This document shows positions 46,128-54,896 of a stretch of DNA of 64,000 nucleotides, in pieces. The notes under the pieces are model-generated. The model was given only the letters and a program-made list of their open reading frames with translations. It was not told where the DNA came from and ran no database searches. Source of the stretch: Deltaproteobacteria bacterium (GTDB lineage Bacteria; Myxococcota_A; UBA9160; SMWR01); NCBI GenBank assembly GCA_002729515.1, contig PBYF01000059.1, positions 28,113 through 92,112 of the forward strand, in the 5' to 3' direction. Position 1 is the first letter of the stretch. Each line of letters starts with the position of its first letter. The translations under genes and the position numbers were made by a program.

Positions 46128-47459
46128 GTGAGCGCTCGGGGGTGGCTCTTCGTTCTTCTCCTGCTGCTGCTGGGCGGCGGCGGAGTCTTCGCGTGGTTTC
46201 GCTTCGAAGCGAGTGCGCCGGCAGTCGCCGGTCCAGAGGCAATCGTGTTCGGTGCGAACGGAGGCACTCTGGAGTTCGACCTTTCGGACTCCGGGACGGG
46301 ATTGCGCTCCGTGGAGGCCGTGCTGTCTCATGCCGGCGGCGACGCGCCGCTGGTGTCCGAGACCTACCCAGGGGGCCTCATGTCGGGCGCGCTCCGAGGG
46401 GAAGAGCCCGAGACGCTCGAGGTTACGTTGCCTCCCGACGCACTGCCGCGGGGCGTGAGCGAGGCCTTCCTGCGCCTCACGGTGCGCGACTGGTCGTGGC
46501 GTGACGGGCTGCGCGGCAACGAGACGCGCGCAGACATCCCACTCCGCATTGATCGGGTCCCACCCCAGGTATCCATTGCCACGGGGCTTACCTACGTAAA
46601 GCGCGGCGGCAGCGGCGCGGTGCGTTACCAGATCTCCGAAGAGACCGTGCGCGACGGGGTCGAAGTGGGCGACGTGTTCTTTCCGAGCTACCCGCTGGGC
46701 GACGGACGTGCCGTAGTCTACGCGGTGCCGATCGACGCGCCGCAAAGCCCGAAGGTGCGCGTGCTGGCGGAAGATCAGGCCGGCAACGTGACACGTGCGC
46801 GCTGGCCCGTCGTGGTGAACGAGCGGAGGCTTCCCGAGGCAAATGTCACGCTTCCCGCGAGTTTTCTCGACGTGACCGTCCCGGAACTGGCCGCCGCCAT
46901 GGGCATCGACGCTTCGGATCCGGCCGCTGCCTTCCAGGTCATCAACACGGAGGTGCGGGCCTCCAACGAGGAGCAAATCGGCGAACTGCTCGCGGAGAGC
47001 GCACCGGAGAAACACTGGGAAGGCGCCTTCGACCAACTCGACAATTCAGAGGTGACGAGCCGCTTCGCCGAAAAGCGCACGTACTTCGTATCGGGCCAGC
47101 CGAACTCGAAGGCCACGCACTTCGGCTACGACCTGGCCTCGACGCGGGCCGCCCCGGTCACGGCAGCAGCGAGCGGGCGGGTGATCTACGCCGGCGCCCT
47201 TGGCATCTACGGAAACTGCGTACTGCTGGATCACGGACTCGGCGTCGCGACGCTCTACGGACACCTGTCCCGAATCGACGTCTCGGCCGGCGACGCGGTC
47301 GAGCAAGGCCAACCGCTGGGACGCTCCGGCGCAACGGGTCTCGCCGGGGGCGACCACCTCCACTTCGCCGTGCTCGTCGGCCGTACCTACGTGGATCCGC
47401 TCGAGTGGTGGGACGCAAAATGGGTACGCGAGAACCTGGAGGCGCAGCTCACTCCCTGA
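46128..47459 (+). CDS. M23 family metallopeptidase (LytM-type), membrane-anchored
   Basis: 443 residues from GTG at 46128, with GGGGAGGGG about 6 nt upstream. A single N-terminal membrane helix (LFVLLLLLLGGGGVFAWF) anchors it. A beta-rich middle part resembles Ig-like modules (TLEFDLSDSGTGLRSVEAVL, IDRVPPQVSIATG). The C-terminal LytM domain has the metal ligands in THFGYDLAS (H and D) and GGDHLHFAVL (HxH), with GSGxxI-type VTAAASGRVIYAGALGIYGNCVLLDHG before them. It is a probable cell-wall endopeptidase acting in the periplasm. The next gene begins inside its 3' end. Confidence 0.88.
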   Translation: MSARGWLFVLLLLLLGGGGVFAWFRFEASAPAVAGPEAIVFGANGGTLEFDLSDSGTGLRSVEAVLSHAGGDAPLVSETYPGGLMSGALRGEEPETLEVTLPPDALPRGVSEAFLRLTVRDWSWRDGLRGNETRADIPLRIDRVPPQVSIATGLTYVKRGGSGAVRYQISEETVRDGVEVGDVFFPSYPLGDGRAVVYAVPIDAPQSPKVRVLAEDQAGNVTRARWPVVVNERRLPEANVTLPASFLDVTVPELAAAMGIDASDPAAAFQVINTEVRASNEEQIGELLAESAPEKHWEGAFDQLDNSEVTSRFAEKRTYFVSGQPNSKATHFGYDLASTRAAPVTAAASGRVIYAGALGIYGNCVLLDHGLGVATLYGHLSRIDVSAGDAVEQGQPLGRSGATGLAGGDHLHFAVLVGRTYVDPLEWWDAKWVRENLEAQLTP

Positions 47460-47464
47460 GGCCG

Positions 47465-48172
47465 GTGGGCGTCCGTATCGACGCCACCCTCCGCGGGCGT
47501 CTGCTCCGCCGCTACAAGCGCTTTCTTGCCGACGTCGAGACGGACGCGGGCCAGAAGCTCACGGTCCACTGCCCCGACCCCGGGAGCATGCGGGGCTGCG
47601 CGCTGCCAGGTGCACTCGTGCGCTGCTCCAGGAGCGACAACCCGAAGCGGAAGCTGAGCCACACGCTCGAAATGATCCGTGTCGGACGGGTCTGGGTGGG
47701 CGTGAATACGGGGCGCGCGAACCACGTCGTGGCGCGGGCGCTCACCGCCGGAGCCCTGCCCGAGCTATCCGGCTACGGTCGGCACGAGCGGGAAGTGGTG
47801 GCCGTGCCGGGATCGCGGCTCGACTTCCGGCTTGCGGACCACACGCGGGATCCGCGCCCCGCCTGGATCGAGGTGAAGAGCGTGACATTCGCCGAGGGGG
47901 ACACGGCGCTTTTCCCGGACAGCGTGACCGCTCGCGGACGCAGACATCTCGAGACGCTTCTGCGCCTGCACCGGCGCGGAGCGCGTGCGGCTCTGGTCTA
48001 CCTGGTGCAGCGCGCAGATTGCGTGCGGGTCGCTCCGGCCGCTGCGATCGATCCCGAATACACGGCTGCGCTGCGCCGTGCGGCACGGGGCGGTGTCGAG
48101 ATCTTCGCGCTCGGCGCCCGAGTCACGGGACGGGCGATCCGCATCGAGCGCCGCCTTCCGGTGCTGCTTTGA
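47465..48172 (+). CDS. sfsA: SfsA family DNA/RNA nuclease
   Basis: 235 residues from the GTG at 47465, the family's usual size; longer frames (from 47405) overlap the M23 gene and lack family similarity. Marks are LLRRYKRFLADVET, LTVHCPDPGSMRGCALPGA, and the nuclease core RLDFRLADH followed by AWIEVKSVTF and DSVTARGRRHLETLLRLHRRG, a PD-(D/E)xK-type active site. Its stop overlaps the mutY TTG by 4 nt. SfsA was first known for effects on sugar fermentation; more recent work assigns nuclease activity. Confidence 0.9.
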   Translation: MGVRIDATLRGRLLRRYKRFLADVETDAGQKLTVHCPDPGSMRGCALPGALVRCSRSDNPKRKLSHTLEMIRVGRVWVGVNTGRANHVVARALTAGALPELSGYGRHEREVVAVPGSRLDFRLADHTRDPRPAWIEVKSVTFAEGDTALFPDSVTARGRRHLETLLRLHRRGARAALVYLVQRADCVRVAPAAAIDPEYTAALRRAARGGVEIFALGARVTGRAIRIERRLPVLL

Positions 48173-49230
48173 AGCCGACGCGCCGTATCCTGATCGACTG
48201 GTACCACCAGCACCGGCGCGACCTTCCGTGGCGCCGCAGCGAAGACCCCTACGCGATCTGGATCTCAGAGACGATGCTTCAACAGACGCGCGTCGACAGC
48301 GTGATCCCGTACTACGAGCGCTTCCTCGCCCGCTTTCCCGACATCGACGCGCTGGCCTGCGCGGAGGCCGACGACGTGCTCGGCCTCTGGGCCGGGCTCG
48401 GTTATTACTCGCGCGCGCGCAACCTCCTGAAGGCGGCGCGCATCGTGCGGGATCGACACGGCGGTGCGCTCCCGGACTCGGCCGAAGCACTCCGAGAACT
48501 CCCGGGAATCGGCCGCTACACGGCCGGTGCGGTCGCGTCGATCGCCTTCGACCGGCCCGAGCCGGCCGTCGACGGGAACGTGGCGCGCGTGCTCGCACGC
48601 CTCCACGAGATCCGCGAGGACCCGAAGACACCCCAGACCCAGCGCCGACTCTGGGACGAAGCTGCCGCACTCGCCCGCGGCGCGAACCCGGGCGACCTGA
48701 ATCAGGCGCTCATGGAACTCGGCGCGAGCGTCTGCACGCCGAAGAACCCGCGCTGCCCGGAATGCCCGCTGCGGCGGCGCTGCTCCGCACGGCGTGCTGG
48801 CGATCCGGAGTCGCTCCCGGTCAAGACCCGTCGCGCGCAGCCGCAGCGCGTGGCCGCCGTGGCGGGCTGGGTGGTGCGGCGCGGTCGCGCCCTGGCGGTG
48901 CGGCGGCCACCGCGAGGGCTCCTCGGGGGTCTCTGGGAACTCCCAGGCGGTGCTCTCGCCCGGGCTGAAGACCCCGAGACAGCGCTGCTCCGTGCTCTCA
49001 CCGAGCGGGTGGGGCTCGCGGTCCCCCGAGCGCAGCACCTGGGAACTGTCGACCACGCCTTCACACACCGCCGTTTGCAACTCCACCTCTTCCGGTGCGA
49101 AACTCCCCGGGGAAGGGTGCGCCTCGAGGGCTTCGACGCCCACCGCTGGCTCGCGCCGGCGGCGGTGGCGGAACTCCCGCAGGGCGCTCTCACGCGCAAG
49201 GCGCTGAAACTGCTTCCGGAGAACTCATAG
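48169..49230 (+). CDS. mutY: A/G-specific adenine glycosylase MutY
   Basis: 353 residues from the TTG at 48169, which overlaps the sfsA stop. HhH-GPD glycosylase: PYAIWISETMLQQTRVDSV with catalytic Glu34, hairpin LRELPGIGRYTAGAVASIAFD and PAVDGNVARVLAR with Asp135. The 4Fe-4S cluster ligands are Cys189, Cys196, Cys199 and Cys205 (C-x6-C-x2-C-x5-C). A NUDIX-like C-terminal domain that reads 8-oxoG follows (LAVRRPPRGLLGGLWELPGGAL). It removes adenine mispaired with 8-oxoguanine. It needs a cluster likely provided by the SUF genes in this window. Confidence 0.95.
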   Translation: MKPTRRILIDWYHQHRRDLPWRRSEDPYAIWISETMLQQTRVDSVIPYYERFLARFPDIDALACAEADDVLGLWAGLGYYSRARNLLKAARIVRDRHGGALPDSAEALRELPGIGRYTAGAVASIAFDRPEPAVDGNVARVLARLHEIREDPKTPQTQRRLWDEAAALARGANPGDLNQALMELGASVCTPKNPRCPECPLRRRCSARRAGDPESLPVKTRRAQPQRVAAVAGWVVRRGRALAVRRPPRGLLGGLWELPGGALARAEDPETALLRALTERVGLAVPRAQHLGTVDHAFTHRRLQLHLFRCETPRGRVRLEGFDAHRWLAPAAVAELPQGALTRKALKLLPENS

Positions 49231-49247
49231 GAGACGGGCTGGACTCG

Positions 49248-49754
49248 ATGGGAACCCGGGGCGACGAATCGGATTTCGAGAAAGCCATGTCCGACGCGAA
49301 ACCGCTCGAGAATCGGGACAAGGCGGTGCGGCCCAGAACGCTGCGCCGGCGCCGCCGCGTGCAGGGCGAAGACTCCGGTGCGGCGGTGAAGTTCGACATC
49401 GACCTCCTCGGAGAACGCGTGGAAGGGCTCGCACCCGGAGCCGATCACGGCCTGCTCCGCAAGCTTCGCAATGGCGAGATCGCGCGGGATGCGCGGGTCG
49501 ACCTCCATGGACACGACGAGGCCTCGGCGCGTCGGCGCGTGCACGAATCGCTGCTCGAGACCCGACGTCAGGGCGGCCGCTGCGTTCTCGTGATCCACGG
49601 CCGCGGCAGAAACTCGCCGGGAGGCCCGGTCTTGAAGGAGGCACTCGTCGACTGGCTCAGCCAGCCTCCTGTCGGGTCCGAGGTGCTGGCGTTTTCGAGT
49701 GCCACCAGCGGCGACGGCGGTGTCGGCGCCACCTACGTGCTCTTGAGAGGCTGA
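49248..49754 (+). CDS. Smr domain nuclease-like protein
   Basis: 168 residues from the ATG at 49248, 17 nt after mutY. The Smr domain (about 80-168) reads ARVDLHGHDEASARRRVHESLLETRRQGGRCVLVIHGRGRNSP-type, with DLHG and the nuclease HGRG loop, then AFSSATSGDGGVGATYVLL, which matches the domain end. The N-terminal basic arm (RPRTLRRRRRVQG) may bind nucleic acid. Stand-alone Smr proteins cut branched DNA or RNA. It follows mutY, consistent with DNA repair. Confidence 0.88.
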   Translation: MGTRGDESDFEKAMSDAKPLENRDKAVRPRTLRRRRRVQGEDSGAAVKFDIDLLGERVEGLAPGADHGLLRKLRNGEIARDARVDLHGHDEASARRRVHESLLETRRQGGRCVLVIHGRGRNSPGGPVLKEALVDWLSQPPVGSEVLAFSSATSGDGGVGATYVLLRG

Positions 49755-49781
49755 TCACCGCCTGTTGTATCTTCTCGCCCG

Positions 49782-50879
49782 ATGAGCAGCCGATTCGGGA
49801 AAGCCTTCGAGTTGACGACCTTCGGCGAGAGCCATGGAGGCGGGGTGGGCGTCGTGGTCGACGGCTGCCCGCCGCGGCTCCCGCTCTCGGTGGAGGAGAT
49901 CCAACGCGATCTGGACCGCCGGCGCCCGGGGCAGAGCCAACTCACCACTGCGCGCCAAGAGGCCGACCGTGCCGAGATCCTGTCCGGCGTCTTCGAAGGC
50001 CGCACCATCGGATCGCCCATCGCGCTCCTCGTGCGCAACGAAGACGCACGCCCTTCGGCCTACGAGCACATGAAGGACCTCTACCGTCCCTCCCACGCGG
50101 ACTACACCACCGAGGCCAAGTACGGCATCCGAAACTGGCAGGGCGGCGGGCGCGCTAGCGCCCGAGAGACAATCGGACGGGTCGCCGCCGGCGCCATCGC
50201 GCGAAAGCTCCTGCGCGAGGCCGCGAGCGTGGAAGTCCTCGCCTGGGTCCGGCGCGTGCACGAAGTCGAGGCGAAGCTCGACCCGGGATCGGTGAATCTC
50301 GAAGCCGTCGAGGCGAACCCGGTGCGCTGTCCGGATCCGGGCGCGGCCGAGGAGATGGCGCGTGCCATCGAGGCCGCCCGGGAGCGCGGAGACTCTCTGG
50401 GGGGCATCGTGGAATGCATCGCGCGCGGTGTGCCCCCCGGTCTCGGTGAACCCGTATTCGACAAGCTCGAGGCCGACCTGGCCGCAGGACTGATGTCGCT
50501 TCCGGCGACGAAGGCCTTCGAAATCGGCAGCGGCCTCGAGGGCACGCGCATGACGGGCATCGAACACAACGACCCGTTCGTCCCGGGCGAGGACGGCCGT
50601 CCGCGCACGGCAGCCAACCGCTCGGGGGGAGTGCAGGGCGGCATCAGCAACGGCGAAGACATCTCGCTGCGCGTTGCCTTCAAGCCCACCGCGACGATCG
50701 CGCAGGCCCAGGACACGGTCACCGCCGAGGGCGCGGCGACGACGCTCGAGGCCCGCGGACGTCACGATCCCTGCGTCCTGCCCCGCGCCGTTCCGATGGT
50801 GGAAGCGATGGTCTGCCTGGTACTCGCAGACCACTGGTTGCGCCAGCGCAGCGTCGACGTCTTGCCGCCCCTCGCCTAG
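49782..50879 (+). CDS. aroC: Chorismate synthase
   Basis: 365 residues. It converts EPSP to chorismate with reduced FMN. The signature set is complete: [22 protein letters not shown] (signature 1), [29 protein letters not shown] (signature 2, about 105-132), and the C-terminal [20 protein letters not shown] (signature 3). The ATG at 49782 is 28 nt after the Smr gene. The 3' end overlaps the convergent DUF4079-like gene by 4 bp. Confidence 0.97.
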   Translation: MSSRFGKAFELTTFGESHGGGVGVVVDGCPPRLPLSVEEIQRDLDRRRPGQSQLTTARQEADRAEILSGVFEGRTIGSPIALLVRNEDARPSAYEHMKDLYRPSHADYTTEAKYGIRNWQGGGRASARETIGRVAAGAIARKLLREAASVEVLAWVRRVHEVEAKLDPGSVNLEAVEANPVRCPDPGAAEEMARAIEAARERGDSLGGIVECIARGVPPGLGEPVFDKLEADLAAGLMSLPATKAFEIGSGLEGTRMTGIEHNDPFVPGEDGRPRTAANRSGGVQGGISNGEDISLRVAFKPTATIAQAQDTVTAEGAATTLEARGRHDPCVLPRAVPMVEAMVCLVLADHWLRQRSVDVLPPLA

Positions 50880-51256
50880 GGAAGCAGCACGAACCCGGCG
50901 ACGGTGGCGAGCGCTGCGAACAGGATCGCGAGTCCGCCGAGTACGGCGTGAACGTCGTAGGCGCGCGTGCGGCGCTTTTCGATGCGGTGGCCGACAACTG
51001 CGGCAGCGGCAAAGAGCGCCGCCACGACGAGCCCGACGAAGCCGTGGAAGGTACCCAGCGGCTCCCCGCCGCGGAGCCACACCCACGAAATCGGCCCACC
51101 GATGAATCCGACCAGCAGCATCAAGACAGCCGGCTTGGCGAAGCGCAGGTGGCCCGCACGCATCTCTGGCGTCTGCTGGAGCCGCCCGAGTCGCGTGCGC
51201 CGCAGGCCGACTCCCGCGCGAAATGCCAGCGCCGCCAACGAGAGCCCAACCGTCAT
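50876..51256 (-). CDS. DUF4079-like four-helix membrane protein
   Basis: 126 residues from the first ATG (51256) with four membrane helices and conserved His in the second half ([32 protein letters not shown]), which fits DUF4079 and related haem-binding cytochrome b-like proteins. The frame is open upstream to the stop of the CinA-type gene; LDPTLQDPAARALAYVHPAW is encoded there and reads like the family start, but contains no ATG, GTG or TTG. CTG at 51316, directly after the upstream TAG, is the only candidate. Electron transfer or ligand sensing is a guess. Confidence 0.68.
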   Translation of the reverse strand: MTVGLSLAALAFRAGVGLRRTRLGRLQQTPEMRAGHLRFAKPAVLMLLVGFIGGPISWVWLRGGEPLGTFHGFVGLVVAALFAAAAVVGHRIEKRRTRAYDVHAVLGGLAILFAALATVAGFVLLP

Positions 51257-51316
51257 CCACGCCGGGTGAACATAGGCGAGAGCGCGCGCCGCGGGATCCT
51301 GAAGCGTCGGGTCCAG

Positions 51317-52042
51317 CTACTCGACCCGGTGGACCGCATCCTCGGGAAGCCGGTTCAACAGGCTCTCGAGGGCGTCCTGGACGTAACCCGCGTCCCGCGA
51401 TTCGAGCGTCAGCATCACGTGGAAGGCCTCCTGCCCGATGCGCGGATAAGAGCCCAGTAGAAGTTCCGGGAACTCCTGGAGGAGCTCGTTCAAGAGCGGC
51501 GCAATGTCGCTCTCGCGTTTGCGCACGAACACCTTCTTCAGCACGAACGGAACGCCGCGGAAGCGATCGCGCACGGACTCGAACTTCTTGCGCAGGAGCT
51601 CTGGAACACCGGGAAAGATGTAGACGTTATGCACCACCACGAGCGGGAACCAGAGGTCTCCCGAATCGAGGAGCTGGGCGCCAGTGGGAATCCGCGCCAT
51701 GCGAAGGAGCGTATCGCTGGGCTCCTTGCCGGTTGCGCGGCGTATGCGCTCTTCGATCGACTCGCTGTGCTCTACGGCGACCCCGAAGCCGGCGGCGATT
51801 CCCTCGATGGTCAGGTCGTCGTGAGTTGGCCCGATCCCGCCCGCCGTGAACACGAAATCATACGCATCACTCATCGCCTTCACCTCGGAGGCGATGCTCT
51901 GCACGTCGTCGGAAATCGTAAGGATCCGCTCGACATCGACGCCCAGCGCGCGCAGTTCGCGGCAGAAGTAGGGCGAGTTCTCATCGGTCACCTTACCCGA
52001 GAGGATTTCGTTGCCAATTATCAGGATTGCCGCCGTGGGCAT
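51317..52042 (-). CDS. CinA N-terminal / molybdopterin-binding domain protein
   Basis: 241 residues from ATG at 52042. MoCF_biosynth fold: TAAILIIGNEILSGKVTDENSPYFC and DFVFTAGGIGPTHDDLTIEGIA are the two parts of the nucleotide-phosphate site. The rest (about 95-241) has GVAVEHSESIEERI, PLVVVHNVYIFPGVPELLRKKFE and YPRIGQEAFHVMLTLESRD as in CinA-type proteins, but the C-terminal nicotinamide-nucleotide amidase domain is absent. CinA domains hydrolyse ADP-ribose or bind pterins. A second ATG at 52060 would add 6 residues. Confidence 0.88.
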   Translation of the reverse strand: MPTAAILIIGNEILSGKVTDENSPYFCRELRALGVDVERILTISDDVQSIASEVKAMSDAYDFVFTAGGIGPTHDDLTIEGIAAGFGVAVEHSESIEERIRRATGKEPSDTLLRMARIPTGAQLLDSGDLWFPLVVVHNVYIFPGVPELLRKKFESVRDRFRGVPFVLKKVFVRKRESDIAPLLNELLQEFPELLLGSYPRIGQEAFHVMLTLESRDAGYVQDALESLLNRLPEDAVHRVE

Positions 52043-52102
52043 TGACCCAGCATAAGCCATGGCCTCGTCGGGCTCCAAGCCACCGCTTGCTATGATGCGC
52101 CC

Positions 52103-52393
52103 ATGGACGTCGAGGTGCGCTTCCAGCCGTCGGGGCGCAGCCTGCGCGTCGCCCCCGGAACGACTTTGCTCGAGGCCGCCCAGAGTGCGGGGCTCCCGAT
52201 GGCCAGCGCCTGCGGTGCCCACGGCGTCTGCGGGCGCTGCAGCGTCGAGCTCCTCGGGGGTGCGCGAAACGTCTCGGCACAGACACCTGCGGAAGCGCGG
52301 GTGATGCGCGCCAACCGAGTCGCGGCGGACCGGCGTCTCGCCTGTCATGCCCACGTCGCCGGTCCGGTCGAGATGACCGCGAGCTACTGGTGA
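52103..52393 (+). CDS. 2Fe-2S ferredoxin
   Basis: 96 residues of plant-type ferredoxin fold. Cluster ligands are Cys37, Cys43, Cys46 and Cys81 (ACGAHGVCGRC and LACH), giving the C-x5-C-x2-C-x34-C spacing. It probably carries electrons for an oxygenase or for the adjacent luciferase-like oxidoreductase (43-nt gap). It may need the SUF system for its cluster. Confidence 0.9.
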   Translation: MDVEVRFQPSGRSLRVAPGTTLLEAAQSAGLPMASACGAHGVCGRCSVELLGGARNVSAQTPAEARVMRANRVAADRRLACHAHVAGPVEMTASYW

Positions 52394-52436
52394 ACAGCGA
52401 GGCCGCTGCAACACGCCCGCGAGTGAGGACACAACG

Positions 52437-53363
52437 ATGAAGGATATTCAGATCGGCCTGGGCTTGATGCTCGGGCGCCAGGAACTCGACGTTCTGCTGA
52501 CCCAGGTACGCGAGGCTGAAGAAGCGGGCTTCCCCAGTGTCTGGGTCCCGAACATCTTCGGCGGCGACGCGATGACGCTCTGCGCCCTCGCCGGCCGGGA
52601 GACCTCGCACATCGAGGTGGGGACAGCGGTCGTTCCGAGTTTCTCGCGCCACCCGCTCTACATGGCGCAGCAGGCGCTCACCACCCAGGTCGCAACGCGC
52701 GGCCGCTTCGTGCTCGGCGTCGGCCCGAGCCACCGCGTGGTGATCGAGGACATGCTGGGCCTCTCCTACGCAAAGCCCGCGCGCCACGTGCGCGAGTACG
52801 TGACGATCGTGAAGCAGCTCCTGGAAACCGGAAAGACCAGCTTCTCGGGCGAGACCTATCGGGTCAACGCCTCGCTCGACACGCCCTGTGAATCGCCGCC
52901 GCCGCTCCTGATCGGGGCCCTCGGGCCAATGCTGCGCCGGGTCGCGGGCTCGCTCTGCGATGGGACGATCACCTGGATGACAGGTCCGCGCGCACTCGGC
53001 GGAGAAGTGGGCCCCGGTGTGCGGTCCGCAGCGGAGGCCGCCGGACGCCCGGCGCCACGCATCGTGGCCGGCATTCCCATCTGCCTGACCGACGACGCCG
53101 CCGGCGCCCGTGCGAACGCCGGAGAACGCTTCGCCATGTACGGTCAGCTCCCTTCCTACAAGGCGATGCTCGACCTCGAGGGCGTTTCGGACCCATCGGA
53201 GATCGCCATCGCCGGCGACGAGAAGACGCTCGAAGCTGGGATCCGCCGCTTCGCGGACGCCGGCGTCACCGACTTCCAGGCCGCGATCTTTCCTCACGGA
53301 CCGAGCGGACGAGCCTCGGTCGAACGCACCCGCGCGTTCCTGGCCGAGCTGTCGAGGGCCTGA
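52437..53363 (+). CDS. LLM class F420-dependent oxidoreductase
   Basis: 308 residues. TIM barrel of luciferase-like enzymes: DIQIGLGLML, REAEEAGFPSVWVPNIFGGDAM, SHIEVGTAVVPSFSRHPLYMA, TRGRFVLGVGPSHRVVIEDML and PPPLLIGALGPMLRRVAGSLCDGTITWM. It is close to the TIGR03564-like F420 group that acts on lipids and secondary metabolites. It follows the ferredoxin and precedes a cystathionine gene with a 1-nt overlap. It shares the family, but little else, with the gene at 7047-8075. Confidence 0.9.
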   Translation: MKDIQIGLGLMLGRQELDVLLTQVREAEEAGFPSVWVPNIFGGDAMTLCALAGRETSHIEVGTAVVPSFSRHPLYMAQQALTTQVATRGRFVLGVGPSHRVVIEDMLGLSYAKPARHVREYVTIVKQLLETGKTSFSGETYRVNASLDTPCESPPPLLIGALGPMLRRVAGSLCDGTITWMTGPRALGGEVGPGVRSAAEAAGRPAPRIVAGIPICLTDDAAGARANAGERFAMYGQLPSYKAMLDLEGVSDPSEIAIAGDEKTLEAGIRRFADAGVTDFQAAIFPHGPSGRASVERTRAFLAELSRA

Positions 53364-54529
53364 TGGACAACCGTCACCGCTTCGAAACCCGTGCGATCCA
53401 CGTGGGGCAGGCGCCCGACCCGGCCACCGGCGCCACGATCGTTCCGGTCTACCAGACGGTCACCTTCACCCAGGACGAGGTCGGCCATCACAAGGGCTAC
53501 GAGTACTCGCGCACCGGGAACCCGACGCGTGCCGCACTCGAGGAATGCCTCGCCTCTCTCGAGGGCGGGCGCTTCGGCTTCGCCTACGGCTCGGGCATGG
53601 CAGCGATCCACGGTGCCATGCAGTTGGTTTCTGCGGGCGACCATGTGGTGGTAGCCGACGACCTCTACGGCGGAACCTTTCGCCTCTTCAGCGAGGTCCT
53701 CCCGCGCTTCGGCGTGCACTTCGACTATGTCGACGCGACGCAGCCGGAGGCGATCGACGCAGCGGTCACGCCCGAGACCCGCATGCTCTGGATCGAAACG
53801 CCCACCAACCCCCTGCTGCGCCTCGTGGACCTGTCGGCCTGCGCAGAAATCGCGAACCGGAACGGCGCAAAGCTCGTCGTCGACAACACCTTCGCCACCC
53901 CGTACCTCCAGAACCCGCTGGAGTTCGGGGCGCACGTGGTCGTGCACTCGACCACCAAGTACCTGGGAGGGCACTCCGACGTGATCGGCGGTGCAGTCAT
54001 CGTCGACGACGAGGAACTGGCGCAAACGCTCCAGTTCACACGAAACGCCACGGGGGGCATCCCGGGGCCCTGGGACGCCTGGCTCACACTTCGGGGCACC
54101 AAAACCCTGGCACTGCGCATGCGCGAGCACGAGGCCAACGCGCGCCGGGTCGTCGAATTCCTGGTGGGGCGCCCGGAGGTCGCACGCGTCCACTATCCCG
54201 GAATTCCCAACCATCCGGGTCACGAACTCGCACAGCGACAGATGCGCGGCTTCGGCGGCATGCTCGCCCTCGACCTCGAAGGCGGCGAGCCGGCGGCCCG
54301 CGCCTTCTGTGCCGCGACCCAACTTTTTTCCCTCGGCGAAAGCCTGGGAGGCGTGGAATCACTGGTCGGCTACCCCTGGTCCATGAGCCACGGCGCCTTC
54401 CCCGCCGAGGAGAAGCGGCGAAAGGGTATTACCGAGGGCACCGTGCGCCTTTCGGTCGGGATCGAACACCCCGACGACCTGTGCACCGACCTCGAACGGG
54501 CGCTCGAAGCCGCGGTGGTCACCGGATGA
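53363..54529 (+). CDS. Cystathionine gamma-synthase / gamma-lyase-type enzyme
   Basis: 388 residues, Cys/Met metabolism PLP family. It has FETRAIHVGQAPDPATGATIVPVYQTVTFTQ, YEYSRTGNPTRAALEECLASLEGG, the PLP Lys199 in HVVVHSTTKYLGGHSDVIGGAVIV, and SLGESLGGVESLVGYPWSMSH with the substrate Ser/Arg region. Synthase, gamma-lyase and beta-lyase cannot be told apart safely by motif. Starts one base before the previous stop and overlaps the chelatase gene by 4 nt, so it shares its transcript. Confidence 0.92.
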   Translation: MDNRHRFETRAIHVGQAPDPATGATIVPVYQTVTFTQDEVGHHKGYEYSRTGNPTRAALEECLASLEGGRFGFAYGSGMAAIHGAMQLVSAGDHVVVADDLYGGTFRLFSEVLPRFGVHFDYVDATQPEAIDAAVTPETRMLWIETPTNPLLRLVDLSACAEIANRNGAKLVVDNTFATPYLQNPLEFGAHVVVHSTTKYLGGHSDVIGGAVIVDDEELAQTLQFTRNATGGIPGPWDAWLTLRGTKTLALRMREHEANARRVVEFLVGRPEVARVHYPGIPNHPGHELAQRQMRGFGGMLALDLEGGEPAARAFCAATQLFSLGESLGGVESLVGYPWSMSHGAFPAEEKRRKGITEGTVRLSVGIEHPDDLCTDLERALEAAVVTG

Positions 54530-54891
54530 AGCCCGCGATCCTGCTCGTCGACCACGGGAGCCGACGGCCCGAGGCAAACGCACAGCTCGAGGCGTTGGCC
54601 GAGCGCTTGCGCGCTCGGGTCGGCGACCGTTTCGTCGCCATCGCCCACATGGAACTCGCCGAGCCGAGCATCGAGCGGGGCATCGGAGCCTGCGTCGCCT
54701 CCGGAGCGCGAGAGATCGTGGTCCACCCCTTCTTTCTCGGACCGGGGAGCCATACGACGCGCGACATTCCCCGGCGGGTGACCGACGCGGCGGCGGGCCA
54801 CCCCGGTGTTCACGCGCGTGTCGGTCCCCCGCTCGGTCTCGACGACAAACTCGTCGATCTCGTTCTCGAGCGCATCGAACAAGCCCCGTAG
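54526..54891 (+). CDS. CbiX-like sirohydrochlorin cobaltochelatase (short form)
   Basis: 121 residues, the short homodimeric CbiX/CbiXS type. KPAILLVDHGSRRPEANAQLEALAERLR holds the metal-binding His10, and EIVVHPFFLGPGSHTTRDIPRRV the second His. It inserts cobalt (or nickel or iron) into sirohydrochlorin. No other cobalamin genes are in the window. ATG at 54526 overlaps the cystathionine stop. The gene lies 5 nt before the MFS transporter. Confidence 0.86.
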   Translation: MKPAILLVDHGSRRPEANAQLEALAERLRARVGDRFVAIAHMELAEPSIERGIGACVASGAREIVVHPFFLGPGSHTTRDIPRRVTDAAAGHPGVHARVGPPLGLDDKLVDLVLERIEQAP

Positions 54892-54896
54892 CATCC

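Noticed and set aside
47200..48168. Long in-frame extension of mutY
   Set aside because: It overlaps the M23 and sfsA genes and has no glycosylase features; the TTG at 48169 is coupled to the sfsA stop.
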